Origin: WTFY01 sp964614915
GTDB lineage: Bacteria; Pseudomonadota; Gammaproteobacteria; UBA4575
Length of the DNA: 64,000 bases
Assembly (NCBI GenBank): GCA_964614915.1
Contig: CAZTNC010000008.1
Location: 93,728 to 157,727 of the forward strand
Direction: 5' to 3'
The translations under genes and the position numbers were made by a program. How positions within the stretch are numbered: position 1 is the stretch's first letter; the number at the start of each line of letters is the position of its first letter. Positions 17,773-25,783 of the stretch are shown piece by piece. The notes under the pieces are model-generated. The model was not told where the DNA came from and did not search any database. It saw nothing but the letters and a program-made list of their open reading frames with translations.

Positions 17773-18200
17773 GATACTTTAGGAATCCAAGATGGAAGTC
17801 ATTGACCGGATGACTATATCGTTAAACCAATTATGCTGCCAACCGGAGGCAGACCCTGCATGCCACCAGGCCCTGGAAACAGATGCGCCAGGCCGTGTTT
17901 GCATAACCAATGCTGCAGGCGTGGCATTGGCAAGCACGTTTGGGCATTGGTCGTATCAAGCGCTGCAGCGCGGGAGGATGCTGGAACGTGATTGAGAAGC
18001 AGTTGCATCAAGAGACGGCAAACGCGGTTGCCGAGCAGAAAACCAGCCGCAAACTTTGCTGAAGATCATGCTTTCGAGGCACCGGTAAAACTCCCTAAAT
18101 GTTATAAGGCTGCTTTAAACCACCATAACTATATTTTGGTTGAATCGCCGCTATATCGCTATCACACTAGTGCGTTACAAAAACAGCCTGGACCCTGAAT
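17773..18200. other. Long gene-free region upstream of aprM
   Basis: The 428 bases between ilvB and aprM have only short open frames without motifs. They include three GCATTGG-type motifs (listed separately) and an AT-richer last 100 bases, where a promoter for aprM is expected. I could not pick a single convincing -35/-10 pair. Confidence 0.5.
17907..17950. promoter_or_regulatory. CCAATGC/GCATTGG inverted and direct repeat, possible operator
   Basis: CCAATGC (17907-17913) and GCATTGG (17924-17930) form a perfect inverted repeat with a 10-base spacer. A third copy, GCATTGG, lies at 17944-17950, exactly 20 bases after the second. Symmetry plus helical-turn spacing suggests a protein binding site about 250 bases upstream of aprM and 135 bases upstream of ilvB. 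It could also be chance. Confidence 0.3.
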
Positions 18201-18980
18201 ATGTTCACCGGCAATCCCTTTGCTGAGCTTTCGACCCACATCCCCAGCGCCGTGGCGCAGGTCTACGTCGTGGTCATGTTTCTCCTGGTCGTGGCAGGCA
18301 CACTGATCGACGTCATACATAAAAAAAGTGCCAAGTATTTTTTTGAAGATTGGCAAAAGTCGAAAAGCCAGGGGACAAGGCAGGTCAGCAGTGGAGAAGT
18401 CATGGCCATGGCAGTGCAAACCATGGCAAGTGAGGTGCTGACGTCATCGGAATTTTGTTCTGCCCGGCGCAGGATCGCCCATCTGCTGACGATGTACGGC
18501 TTCGTCATCTATCTCGTTGCCACCACGATCATGGTATTCGGGTACCCCACCCCGGCCAGTCCGACACCGGTACTGTGGCCGTTGCTGTGGCACCTCGGGG
18601 CGCTGATGGTTTGTATCGGCGGCTACTGGTTCTGGTTCTTCATTCGGGTCGATGTTACGGCCGAGGGCTATTCGCCGTTTCGCATTGTGCAGGCTGACCT
18701 GTTCATACTCTCACTGGTGGCGAGTACAACACTGGCCCTGCTGTGGTCATGGCTGCCGACGTCGATCATCGGGTGGTTGCTTTTCGGGTTGTATGTGCTT
18801 GCGACCACTGTACTCTTTGGCTCCATTCCCTGGTCCAAGTTCGCGCATATGTTCTTCAAACCCTCTGCTGCCTTGCAGAAAAGGGTTGCAGAGGCTGCTG
18901 GCTCGAGAAGCAATTTGCCGGCACCGGCGGACAAGCCTGAAACATTCGGTTCAGCGCGCGGACTGCCAACGAATTACTAA
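18201..18980 (+). CDS. aprM: APS reductase membrane anchor AprM
   Basis: The 259-residue protein is hydrophobic with about six membrane segments. One lies at the N-terminus (VYVVVMFLLVVAGTLID), others around residues 95-115, 125-150, 170-185 and 190-210. It sits directly before aprB and aprA, the position of AprM in purple sulfur bacteria and other sulfur oxidisers. AprM is thought to anchor AprBA at the inner membrane and pass electrons from sulfite oxidation to quinone. The cytoplasmic loop after the first helix is rich in Lys and Ser. Assignment rests on topology, size and gene order. Confidence 0.88.
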   Translation: MFTGNPFAELSTHIPSAVAQVYVVVMFLLVVAGTLIDVIHKKSAKYFFEDWQKSKSQGTRQVSSGEVMAMAVQTMASEVLTSSEFCSARRRIAHLLTMYGFVIYLVATTIMVFGYPTPASPTPVLWPLLWHLGALMVCIGGYWFWFFIRVDVTAEGYSPFRIVQADLFILSLVASTTLALLWSWLPTSIIGWLLFGLYVLATTVLFGSIPWSKFAHMFFKPSAALQKRVAEAAGSRSNLPAPADKPETFGSARGLPTNY

Positions 18981-19065
18981 ATCAGCCTGTTCAATCCTTT
19001 CCCAGGCCACCATTTGATCCTCAAGAAAATAATCGTTACCCAACAACAGGAGATGACAGAATAGC

Positions 19066-19512
19066 ATGCCCACTTTCGTTTACATGACTCGCTGCGATGG
19101 TTGTGGTCACTGCGTTGATGTCTGTCCTTCGGACATCATGCACATCGATAAGACCTATCGTCGTGCCTACAACATTGAGCCCAACATGTGCTGGGAGTGT
19201 TACTCCTGTGTAAAAGCTTGCCCGCAAAACGCGATTGATGCACGCGGATATGCTGACTTCGCACCTCTCGGTCACAGCGTGAGAGCGCTTCGTGAGGAAG
19301 AAAAGGGCACGATCTCCTGGAAGATCCTGTTTCGTGACGGGCGTGAAAAGAATTTTGTCTCGCCGATACGAACGACCAAGTGGGGAACCATTCCGTCACC
19401 GGCCGATCTGGAGACGCCCAGTGCAGAAGCGATGCAATCCCAAGAACTCGCGCACGAACCGGATGCGCTCAACATCGACGGCGGATTGCCTACGTTGAAA
19501 GGAGCAGTCTAG
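19066..19512 (+). CDS. aprB: Adenylylsulfate reductase beta subunit (ferredoxin-like)
   Basis: AprB carries electrons between the flavin of AprA and the membrane. The 148-residue protein has two 4Fe-4S sites: Cys10, 13, 16, 20 (CDGCGHCVDVC) and Cys42, 45, 48, 52 (CWECYSCVKAC). The C-terminal extension of about 80 residues, with DGREKNFVSPIRTTKWG, is the AprB tail that wraps around AprA in known structures. AGGAG precedes the ATG at a somewhat long distance. Its stop codon overlaps the aprA start by one base (TAGTG), implying coupled translation. Confidence 0.96.
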   Translation: MPTFVYMTRCDGCGHCVDVCPSDIMHIDKTYRRAYNIEPNMCWECYSCVKACPQNAIDARGYADFAPLGHSVRALREEEKGTISWKILFRDGREKNFVSPIRTTKWGTIPSPADLETPSAEAMQSQELAHEPDALNIDGGLPTLKGAV

Positions 19513-21356
19513 TGGGATGGTTTAACCGAAGAAAAACGGTCTTTGAAGATTGCGACGTGCTCGTCGTCGGTGGTGGCATGGCCGGCTGTGGTGCCACGTA
19601 CGAATCCAAGTACTGGGGCCGCGACCTCAAGGTGGTCTGTGTCGAAAAAGCCAACATCGAGCGCAGTGGCGCGGTGGCACAGGGCCTGTATGCAATCAAC
19701 TGCTACATGGGCATGCAGTGGAACGAAAATCAACCGGAGGATCATGTGCGCTATGCGCGCAATGACCTCATGGGACTCGTGCGCGAGGACCTGGGCTACG
19801 ACATCGCCCGGCATGTCGATTCTGCAGTGCACAAATTTGAAGAGTGGGGTCTTCCCATGATGCGGGACCCGGAAACGGGGCGCTACCAGCGCGAGGGCAA
19901 ATGGCAGATCATGATTCACGGCGAAAGCTACAAGCCGATTGTCGCCGAGGCCGCACGCAAGGCGGCGGATGAAGTCTATAACCGGATCATGGTGACCCAC
20001 CTGCTGATGGACGAGGCGAAATCAAACCGGGTAGCGGGTGCCGTTGGCTTCAACGTCCGCACCGGGGATTTTCATGTATTTCGTGCCAAGGCAGTGATCA
20101 TTTGTGCCGGTGGTGCATCACACATCTACAAGCCACGCGCCGTGGGAGAAGGCATGGGACGCACCTGGTATGCTCCCTGGAGCAGTGCCTCAGCCTACGC
20201 ATTGCCCATTCTCGTCGGTGCCAAGATGACACAGATGGAGAATCGCATCGTTCTGGCCCGGTTCAAGGACGGCTATGGTCCTGTCGGCGCCTATTTCCTG
20301 CACCTCAAGACATACACAGAGAATGCCTATGGCGAGGAATATGAGTCCAAGTGGTATGAGCAAACGAAGGAGCTCGTAGGGGATTACATCGACCATCACC
20401 CGACCCCGACCTGCCTGCGTAACCATGCTTTTCTCGAAGAGCTGAAAGCAGGCAGAGGTCCCATCCGCATGGTGACCAAGGAGGCATTCCAGGACCCGCA
20501 TAAGGAAACTGTCGGGTGGGAGAACTTTCTCGGCATGACCATCGGGCAAGCCGTGGTTTGGGCATCGCAAAACATCGACCCCAAGCATATCAACCCGGAG
20601 CTGACAACATCCGAACCCTACGTCATGGGCTCTCACGCGACCTGCTCGGGCGCCTGGGCCAGTGGCCCCGAGGATGTTGCGCCTTCTGACTATCAGTGGG
20701 GCTACAACCGGATGATGACCGTTGAGGGGTTGTTTGGCGCCGGTGACACAATCGGTGGCAGTGCGCACAAGTTCTCTTCCGGATCCTATACCGAAGGTCG
20801 AATTGCGGCCAAGGCTGCGGTGAAGTACGTCAATGACATGAACAGTGAGAAACTACGGGTCAGCGAGAAACAGTACGAGGACCTGAAAAAGGTGATCTAC
20901 CAGCCCCTGGAAAATTACGAGGTTGGCCGTAACGAGATCGTGGCGGGGACCGTCTCGCCAAGCTATATTCTCCCGATCCATGGCCTTCAGCGTCTTGAAA
21001 AGATCATGGACGAATATGTCGGTGGAATCAGTACCAACTACATGACCAATGAGCCCTTGCTCACCCGTGGTCTGGAGTTGCTGGATATGCTGAAAGAAGA
21101 TCTTGACCACATTGGTGCTGAAGACCTTCACCAGCTGCAAAGGGCATGGGAACTCCAGCACCGGTTCATAGCATCACAGTCCGTGGCTCACCATACGCTG
21201 TTCCGCAAGGAGACACGCTGGCCAGGATATTATTATCGTGGTGATCATCCGAAGCTCGACGACGAGAACTGGCACTGCCTCACTTTGTCCCGCTATGACC
21301 GGGAATCCGACAGTTGGGACCTGGAGAAAGCACCCGTTCACCACATAATCGACTAG
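19512..21356 (+). CDS. aprA: Adenylylsulfate reductase alpha subunit (FAD)
   Basis: AprA is the catalytic flavoprotein. In sulfur oxidisers it runs in reverse, joining sulfite and AMP to APS while electrons leave through AprB. The 614-residue protein begins with GWFNRRKTVFED. It has the FAD dinucleotide motif VVGGGMAGCG at 18-27, KANIERSGAVAQGLYAINCY with the substrate-binding region, and the downstream conserved blocks of the family. The GTG at 19512 is the start because AAAGGAG lies 8 bases upstream; the frame continues back into aprB but that is read-through. A sat gene is not adjacent. Confidence 0.97.
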   Translation: MGWFNRRKTVFEDCDVLVVGGGMAGCGATYESKYWGRDLKVVCVEKANIERSGAVAQGLYAINCYMGMQWNENQPEDHVRYARNDLMGLVREDLGYDIARHVDSAVHKFEEWGLPMMRDPETGRYQREGKWQIMIHGESYKPIVAEAARKAADEVYNRIMVTHLLMDEAKSNRVAGAVGFNVRTGDFHVFRAKAVIICAGGASHIYKPRAVGEGMGRTWYAPWSSASAYALPILVGAKMTQMENRIVLARFKDGYGPVGAYFLHLKTYTENAYGEEYESKWYEQTKELVGDYIDHHPTPTCLRNHAFLEELKAGRGPIRMVTKEAFQDPHKETVGWENFLGMTIGQAVVWASQNIDPKHINPELTTSEPYVMGSHATCSGAWASGPEDVAPSDYQWGYNRMMTVEGLFGAGDTIGGSAHKFSSGSYTEGRIAAKAAVKYVNDMNSEKLRVSEKQYEDLKKVIYQPLENYEVGRNEIVAGTVSPSYILPIHGLQRLEKIMDEYVGGISTNYMTNEPLLTRGLELLDMLKEDLDHIGAEDLHQLQRAWELQHRFIASQSVAHHTLFRKETRWPGYYYRGDHPKLDDENWHCLTLSRYDRESDSWDLEKAPVHHIID

Positions 21357-21506
21357 GCAACCAGCCAAGTCCGACAGGACCGTTCCCTTTTTAACACACG
21401 GATCGTGTCTGCGGCTTGTGTGTGCCGACGGAATTTAGATGCTTGCGAACTGGCCCCAGAATCGGTAGGGTCAGTCCCTGTCGCAGGATCAGGCCTATCT
21501 ACCCCA

Positions 21507-22319
21507 ATGAAAGCAAAGTCCTTCAAACCAGAAGAATATTTCGTCGAAAAAGAGCCCTACTACGAACCCATTGGCAAAGAGATCGAGGTATTCGAGGCCG
21601 CGTACAACAACCAGCTTCCTGTCTTGCTCAAGGGTCCCACTGGCTGTGGGAAAACCCGTTTCATGGAATACATGAGCTGGCGGATCAAATGCCCGCTGAT
21701 TACCGTGTCATGCCATGACGATCTGACCGCATCTGACCTAGTGGGCCGCTACCTCGTCACCGGAGGCGAGACAGTGTGGGTGGACGGGCCGCTTGCGCGT
21801 GCAGTTCGCGCGGGCAGTATCTGTTATCTCGACGAGATTGTAGAAGCCCGGAAGGACACGACTGTGGTAATCCATCCCTTATGTGATGACCGCCGCGTGT
21901 TGCCCATGGAAAAATTGGGAGAACTGCTCGAAGCACCCCCCGAGTTCTGCATGGCCATTTCATACAATCCAGGCTATCAGAGCGTTCTGAAAGATTTGAA
22001 GCAGAGCACACGTCAACGGTTTGTCGCACTTGAATTTGATTACCCGGATGCCGCTGTTGAACAGAAAATTGTCGAAAAGGAAACCGGTGTTGACAGCGAC
22101 ACCGCTAAACAGCTCGTTAAATTTGCCCAGATGACGCGCAATCTCAAGGGCGGAGGCTTGGATGAAGGTGCTAGTACACGCCTGCTCGTCCATGCCGCAA
22201 AGCTCATGGTGCAGGGGGTAGCCCCGGTCACTGCTTGTGCAAGCTCCATATCACAGGCCCTTACCGACGACACAGAAATGCTGATCGCAGTAAACGAATT
22301 GAGTTCTTCTGTATTTTGA
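21507..22319 (+). CDS. MoxR/CbbQ/NorQ-type AAA+ ATPase
   Basis: The 270-residue ATPase has Walker A GPTGCGKT (43-50), Walker B ICYLDE (105-110) and the CbbQ/NirQ/NorQ-style continuation with NPGYQSVLKDLKQSTRQRF. Such ATPases usually work with a von Willebrand factor A partner (CbbO, NorD) to remodel or activate a metalloenzyme such as Rubisco or nitric oxide reductase. No such partner gene follows here. Its place 150 bases after aprA on the same strand suggests a role with APS reductase or a neighbouring pathway, but this is inference. The start chosen is MKAKSFKPEEYF; the frame is open 34 codons further upstream. Confidence 0.85.
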   Translation: MKAKSFKPEEYFVEKEPYYEPIGKEIEVFEAAYNNQLPVLLKGPTGCGKTRFMEYMSWRIKCPLITVSCHDDLTASDLVGRYLVTGGETVWVDGPLARAVRAGSICYLDEIVEARKDTTVVIHPLCDDRRVLPMEKLGELLEAPPEFCMAISYNPGYQSVLKDLKQSTRQRFVALEFDYPDAAVEQKIVEKETGVDSDTAKQLVKFAQMTRNLKGGGLDEGASTRLLVHAAKLMVQGVAPVTACASSISQALTDDTEMLIAVNELSSSVF

Positions 22320-22330
22320 AATATCGACAC

Positions 22331-22347
22331 CACCGGAACTTCCGGTG
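22331..22347. terminator. Short perfect hairpin between convergent genes
   Basis: CACCGG (22331-22336) and CCGGTG (22342-22347) flank an AACTT loop, between the stops of the MoxR gene and the convergent UDG-like gene. There is no T-run directly after it, so termination is only possible, not shown. Confidence 0.3.
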
Positions 22348-22402
22348 CGTCATCAATCCATCAACAACTGATTGTCCGATCTCCCATCTGGGTGGCTATA
22401 TG

Positions 22403-22993
22403 CTAGTTGCGCAAAGCCGTCTGGATCTTCTTGCGTAATTGCGGAACCGCCTCGGCCTCGAACCAGCGGTTTTTCTTCAGCCACCCGATGTTTCGTGGAG
22501 AAGGATGCGGAAGTGGGAAATACAGGGGACCGTATCTTTCTCTCTGCCGGACAGTTTCTGCAAGCGTAGGACAGAGGTCCGTCAGGTAGTATTTTTGTGC
22601 ATACTGTCCGACCAGTAGTACAAGCTGAATCTTTGGCAATAGGGACAGTAGCCGCTGATGCCATAATTCTGCACATTCCTTGCGCGGCGGCAGATCGCCT
22701 GAACGACCGGTACCTGGATAGCAAAAACCCATCGGGATAATGGCGATCCTCTGAGAATCGTAGAACACACCCTCGTCAAGGTCCATCCACTGACGCAATC
22801 GCTTACCACTTGCATCATTCCAGGGTATGCCGGTTTTGTGCACCCTGACGCCAGGTGCCTGACCCATCACCAGTATCCGTGCGCTGCGATTGGCCCGCAA
22901 GACCGGCTTCGGACCCAATGGCAACTCAGACTCACAGACGCGGCAGGCCCTGACTTCCGTCAGCAACCTGTCCAGTCTCGTGGTCCTTGCCAT
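22403..22993 (-). CDS. Uracil-DNA glycosylase superfamily protein
   Basis: The 196-residue protein has the superfamily's two active-site segments: GQAPGVRVHKTGIPWNDASG near 44-63 and the C-terminal HPSPRNIGW. A pair of N-terminal cysteines (CRVCE at 17-21) begins a CxxC as in the Fe-S-containing family, but later ligands are not clear. These enzymes excise uracil or related bases from DNA. The branch that keeps HPSPRN and GQAPG is widespread in proteobacteria under the COG1573 label and is little studied. Its start overlaps the stop of the upstream unknown gene (TGATG). Confidence 0.85.
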   Translation of the reverse strand: MARTTRLDRLLTEVRACRVCESELPLGPKPVLRANRSARILVMGQAPGVRVHKTGIPWNDASGKRLRQWMDLDEGVFYDSQRIAIIPMGFCYPGTGRSGDLPPRKECAELWHQRLLSLLPKIQLVLLVGQYAQKYYLTDLCPTLAETVRQRERYGPLYFPLPHPSPRNIGWLKKNRWFEAEAVPQLRKKIQTALRN

Positions 22994-23475
22994 CAGTCCA
23001 CTGGGTCCCTGCTTTTTCCCCGCATACGGGAGCGGTGGCGATGCGAGCGGACACGGTAAGCAATAATCTCCTGCATGAGTTGCGAGTACGGGAAACCATT
23101 GATGCCATCAAACTGACTTTCTGCCCGGTGGATCAACGAGTCAATGTCCTTCACGGTCGGTGCATTGCTTTGCTCAACCTGCAACTGCAGTCCCAGCATG
23201 CCCCCGTTTTGTATCTTGATCTCATCGGCGTGTGCCAGTGTCTGGCTCACTTCGCGGCGATGCAGGGCAAATCTTGCCTTTTTGCACAATTCGGTCAGCA
23301 AGTGACTACAGCGCTCCAGTCGAGGCAAGGAGTTGCAGGCTACTCCCTCACGGTCTGCCAAGTTGAAGCGATGCGACCTGCTGCAACTGCAAACACGTGA
23401 GTTGATTGCCTTCTCGAACACGCAACGGTGGGGGTTGACGGATTCGTACGTGGTTCTGTACTGATGTTCATCCAC
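22993..23475 (-). CDS. Unknown protein with conserved-looking cysteines
   Basis: I cannot assign this 160-residue protein to a named family. Its first 65 residues contain Cys18, 29, 31, 47, 56 and 64 in a pattern (NPHRCVFEKAI, CSCSR, EGVACN, RCSHLL, LCKKARF) that suggests a metal- or cluster-binding domain. The C-terminal part is helical, ending in a basic tail. It begins with GTG, preceded by GGGGA at a suitable distance, and overlaps the following glycosylase gene by one base, so the two are co-translated. A DNA-repair-related role is only a guess from that. Confidence 0.6.
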   Translation of the reverse strand: MDEHQYRTTYESVNPHRCVFEKAINSRVCSCSRSHRFNLADREGVACNSLPRLERCSHLLTELCKKARFALHRREVSQTLAHADEIKIQNGGMLGLQLQVEQSNAPTVKDIDSLIHRAESQFDGINGFPYSQLMQEIIAYRVRSHRHRSRMRGKSRDPVD

Positions 23476-23535
23476 TGAGCAAATTCCCCGGCTGCTGACG
23501 CGTCACGGCTACAGAAAAAGCGGGCTACGGACTAG

Positions 23536-23775
23536 TTACTTCTCCCATTCCCTCAATATGGGGGCTTGGCGCGGCTCACGCAGTCTTTGTTCCGCCTCAA
23601 GTTCATCCTTGGCAAAAATCATTTTGATTGCGGTTCTGCTGTCTTGTTCAACAACAGTCCTTTGTTCCCGCGCAAAATTCTTTGCCGGCTTGAACTCATT
23701 GAAGCTGTCGATGAGTTCAAGATCCTTGATCGCACCGGCAGACCCGGATGTGATTTTATAAACAAAGTACGGCAT
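23536..23775 (-). CDS. Small unknown protein (79 residues)
   Basis: From the ATG at 23775 this gives MPYFVYKITSG followed by a charged, mostly helical chain (EFKPAKNFAREQRT, FAKDELEAEQRLRE). Composition and codon pattern look like a real protein, but I recognise no family. The frame stays open 69 codons upstream with a sequence that does not look coding. No clear ribosome binding site precedes the chosen ATG. It is divergent from the Rieske gene, with 47 bases between. Confidence 0.55.
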   Translation of the reverse strand: MPYFVYKITSGSAGAIKDLELIDSFNEFKPAKNFAREQRTVVEQDSRTAIKMIFAKDELEAEQRLREPRQAPILREWEK

Positions 23776-23822
23776 GATTGGTCTATCTACAGTGTAGCAG
23801 TTCGTTCCTGATTCTGAATTCC

Positions 23823-24158
23823 GTGGATTCGCAAACCAAGTACATCGATGTTGCATCACTTGCCCAGGTGTTGCCCGGACACACCTTGAAAGTGATGACT
23901 GACCGTGGTGGCATTCTACTTGCCAATGTCGAAGGCAAAATATATGCCGTTGATGATATGTGCACGCATGAAGACTCTTCACTTTCCCTCGGTTGCCTGA
24001 AGGGTGAACTGGTCAGCTGTACCTTGCACGGAAGCCGTTTTAACGTCCGTAGCGGGCAGCCGATGGAAGAACCTGCCACAGAGGCGCTGCGCAGATATCC
24101 AGTGCGGATCAACCAAGACCGCATCGAAATCTGCCTGGACAGTATCAAGGATTCATAA
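23823..24158 (+). CDS. Rieske 2Fe-2S ferredoxin
   Basis: This 111-residue protein is a stand-alone Rieske ferredoxin of the non-heme oxygenase type. Cys47 and His49 (CTHED) and Cys66 and His69 (CTLHG) bind the 2Fe-2S cluster. It lacks a signal peptide, so it is cytoplasmic. I take the GTG at 23823 (VDSQTKYIDVASLAQV) as start; an ATG 45 bases upstream in frame gives an unlikely N-terminus, and no strong ribosome site supports either. A ferredoxin-NADP reductase follows 62 bases later, so the pair could form an NADPH-to-acceptor electron chain. No oxygenase component is nearby. Confidence 0.85.
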   Translation: MDSQTKYIDVASLAQVLPGHTLKVMTDRGGILLANVEGKIYAVDDMCTHEDSSLSLGCLKGELVSCTLHGSRFNVRSGQPMEEPATEALRRYPVRINQDRIEICLDSIKDS

Positions 24159-24220
24159 GTTGATTTTTTGGTATCAAGTCCCTATGTTACGTCCACAAAT
24201 CAACCTGATCACCGGACGAT

Positions 24221-24964
24221 ATGAGCAACTGGGTCGAAGGCAAAGTTGTCAGAAACAAGCACTGGACGGATATGCTTTATTCGCTTCATATCGAAGCAGA
24301 TATTGATCCCTTTATTGCTGGCCAGTATGGCCGCCTTGGCCTGAATATAGATGAGCAGATCGTGGGGCGCCCTTACTCCTTTGTAAATGCCCCTCACGAA
24401 AACATCCATGAGTTTTACTCAATTACAGTTCGCCACGGCCCTTTGTCAACCAAGCTGTCCTCCTTGCAGGAATCCGATTCTGTCTGGATTGACAAACGTG
24501 CAAACGGCTTCTTTACCCTGAATGAAGTACCCGACGGCAGAGACATCTGGATGTTTGCAACCGGTACCGGACTTGGTCCCTTTCTGTCCATATTGAAATC
24601 CGATGAAGTCTGGAAGCGGTTCGAGCAAGTCGTGCTGGTACATGCAGTTCGATTCACCAAGGAATTGACCTACCAGGAGACCATACAAAAGTTCAGCGAA
24701 AGATATGAGGGTCGTTTCCAGATGGTTCCGTTTGTCAGCCGCGAAGATACGGATTTTGCCCTGCCCGGACGCATCCCTGCGGCAATTGATAATTGCATGC
24801 TGGAAGAGAGAGTGGGATTGGAGCTAGACCCGGCACACTCACAGACAATGCTTTGTGGAAACCCCGACATGCTCGTGGATACACGCAACGCACTGAAAGA
24901 GAAAGGACTTGAGAAAAATCTACGCCGCAGTCCCGGGCATATCACAACAGAAAGTTACTGGTAG
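24221..24964 (+). CDS. fpr: Ferredoxin--NADP reductase
   Basis: The 247-residue flavoprotein matches the bacterial Fpr subfamily. It has the FAD-binding RPYSFVN at 50-56, the nucleotide-binding ATGTGLGPF near 112-120, the CGNPDML segment that closes the NADP site, and a C-terminal SYW, where aromatic residues stack on flavin. It exchanges electrons between NADPH and ferredoxin or flavodoxin in the cytoplasm. It follows the Rieske ferredoxin on the same strand and is convergent with the pteridine reductase gene, with only 21 bases between their stop codons. Confidence 0.93.
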   Translation: MSNWVEGKVVRNKHWTDMLYSLHIEADIDPFIAGQYGRLGLNIDEQIVGRPYSFVNAPHENIHEFYSITVRHGPLSTKLSSLQESDSVWIDKRANGFFTLNEVPDGRDIWMFATGTGLGPFLSILKSDEVWKRFEQVVLVHAVRFTKELTYQETIQKFSERYEGRFQMVPFVSREDTDFALPGRIPAAIDNCMLEERVGLELDPAHSQTMLCGNPDMLVDTRNALKEKGLEKNLRRSPGHITTESYW

Positions 24965-24985
24965 TCCGCGTGGTTTTCGGGGATT

Positions 24986-25726
24986 CTAGTTGCTCAGTGT
25001 GCGCCCGCCATCTACCGGGATGATTTGCCCGGTGATGTAATCCGCATGCTCGATCAAGAACAGCGCGGCATCTGCAATATCCCCGGGCTTGCCTTCATGC
25101 TTCAGTGCAGTGCGCGAAATGATTTCCCGATGCATCGTTGCATCGTGCTCAGCTTCCGGCCACAAGATTGCGCCCGGTGCGATCCCGTTGACACGTATTT
25201 CCGGCGCTAACTCTCGTGCCATGGACCTTGTAAGCATTACCAATCCCGCTTTGGAGATTGAATATACCGGATACCCCTTGAGAGGCCGGTCCGAGTGAAT
25301 GTCAACGATATTGATGATGCAACCTCGTGCGGCCTTCAGGTGGGGCGCGATGGCCCTCGTCAGATACAGGGGCGCTTTGAGATTGATTCCTACCAGTTTT
25401 TCCCAGATGTCTTCGTCGATTTCATCGAGCCTTGTCGGAAAAAAACAAGAAGCATTGTTGATGAGAACATCCAAACGGTTAAAGCATGCCTTAGCCTCGG
25501 CAATCAGGCCCGGTATGTTTGTATATTCTGTCAGGTCTCCTTGTAGCATCTGTACAGATTTGGCACGCACTGCATTGAGTTCTCCGGCCAGCAGTTGGGC
25601 GTCTCTTTCTGAATTGCAATAATGTAGAATGATGCGCATGCCGGAGCGGTGTAGGTGCCGTACAAGTTCCGCACCGATACGTCGTGCGCCCCCTGTAATC
25701 ATGACCACCTTGGAATTTTCCACCAC
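24986..25726 (-). CDS. folM: Pteridine reductase, short-chain dehydrogenase family (FolM-like)
   Basis: The 246-residue SDR begins with the TGGARRIG cofactor loop (11-18), whose arginines favour NADPH. Residues Asp142, Tyr155 and Lys159 reproduce the Asp-Tyr-Lys triad with the same spacing seen in trypanosomatid pteridine reductase PTR1, instead of the Ser-Tyr-Lys of most SDRs. It therefore probably reduces dihydrofolate, dihydromonapterin or another pterin. The NNAS motif and C-terminal QIIPVDGGRTL are typical. The gene is divergent from the methyltransferase gene with 57 bases between. Not being near a folate operon, its exact substrate is uncertain. Confidence 0.87.
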   Translation of the reverse strand: MVENSKVVMITGGARRIGAELVRHLHRSGMRIILHYCNSERDAQLLAGELNAVRAKSVQMLQGDLTEYTNIPGLIAEAKACFNRLDVLINNASCFFPTRLDEIDEDIWEKLVGINLKAPLYLTRAIAPHLKAARGCIINIVDIHSDRPLKGYPVYSISKAGLVMLTRSMARELAPEIRVNGIAPGAILWPEAEHDATMHREIISRTALKHEGKPGDIADAALFLIEHADYITGQIIPVDGGRTLSN

Positions 25727-25783
25727 AATCCTTCACACCCGTTCAATCGGCGAACTCTAGCATACCTGACCGAGACAGACAGA

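Noticed and set aside
19380..19511. Extra N-terminal part of the aprA open frame
   Set aside because: It reads through aprB in another frame. The GTG at 19512 has an ideal ribosome binding site and gives the correct AprA start.
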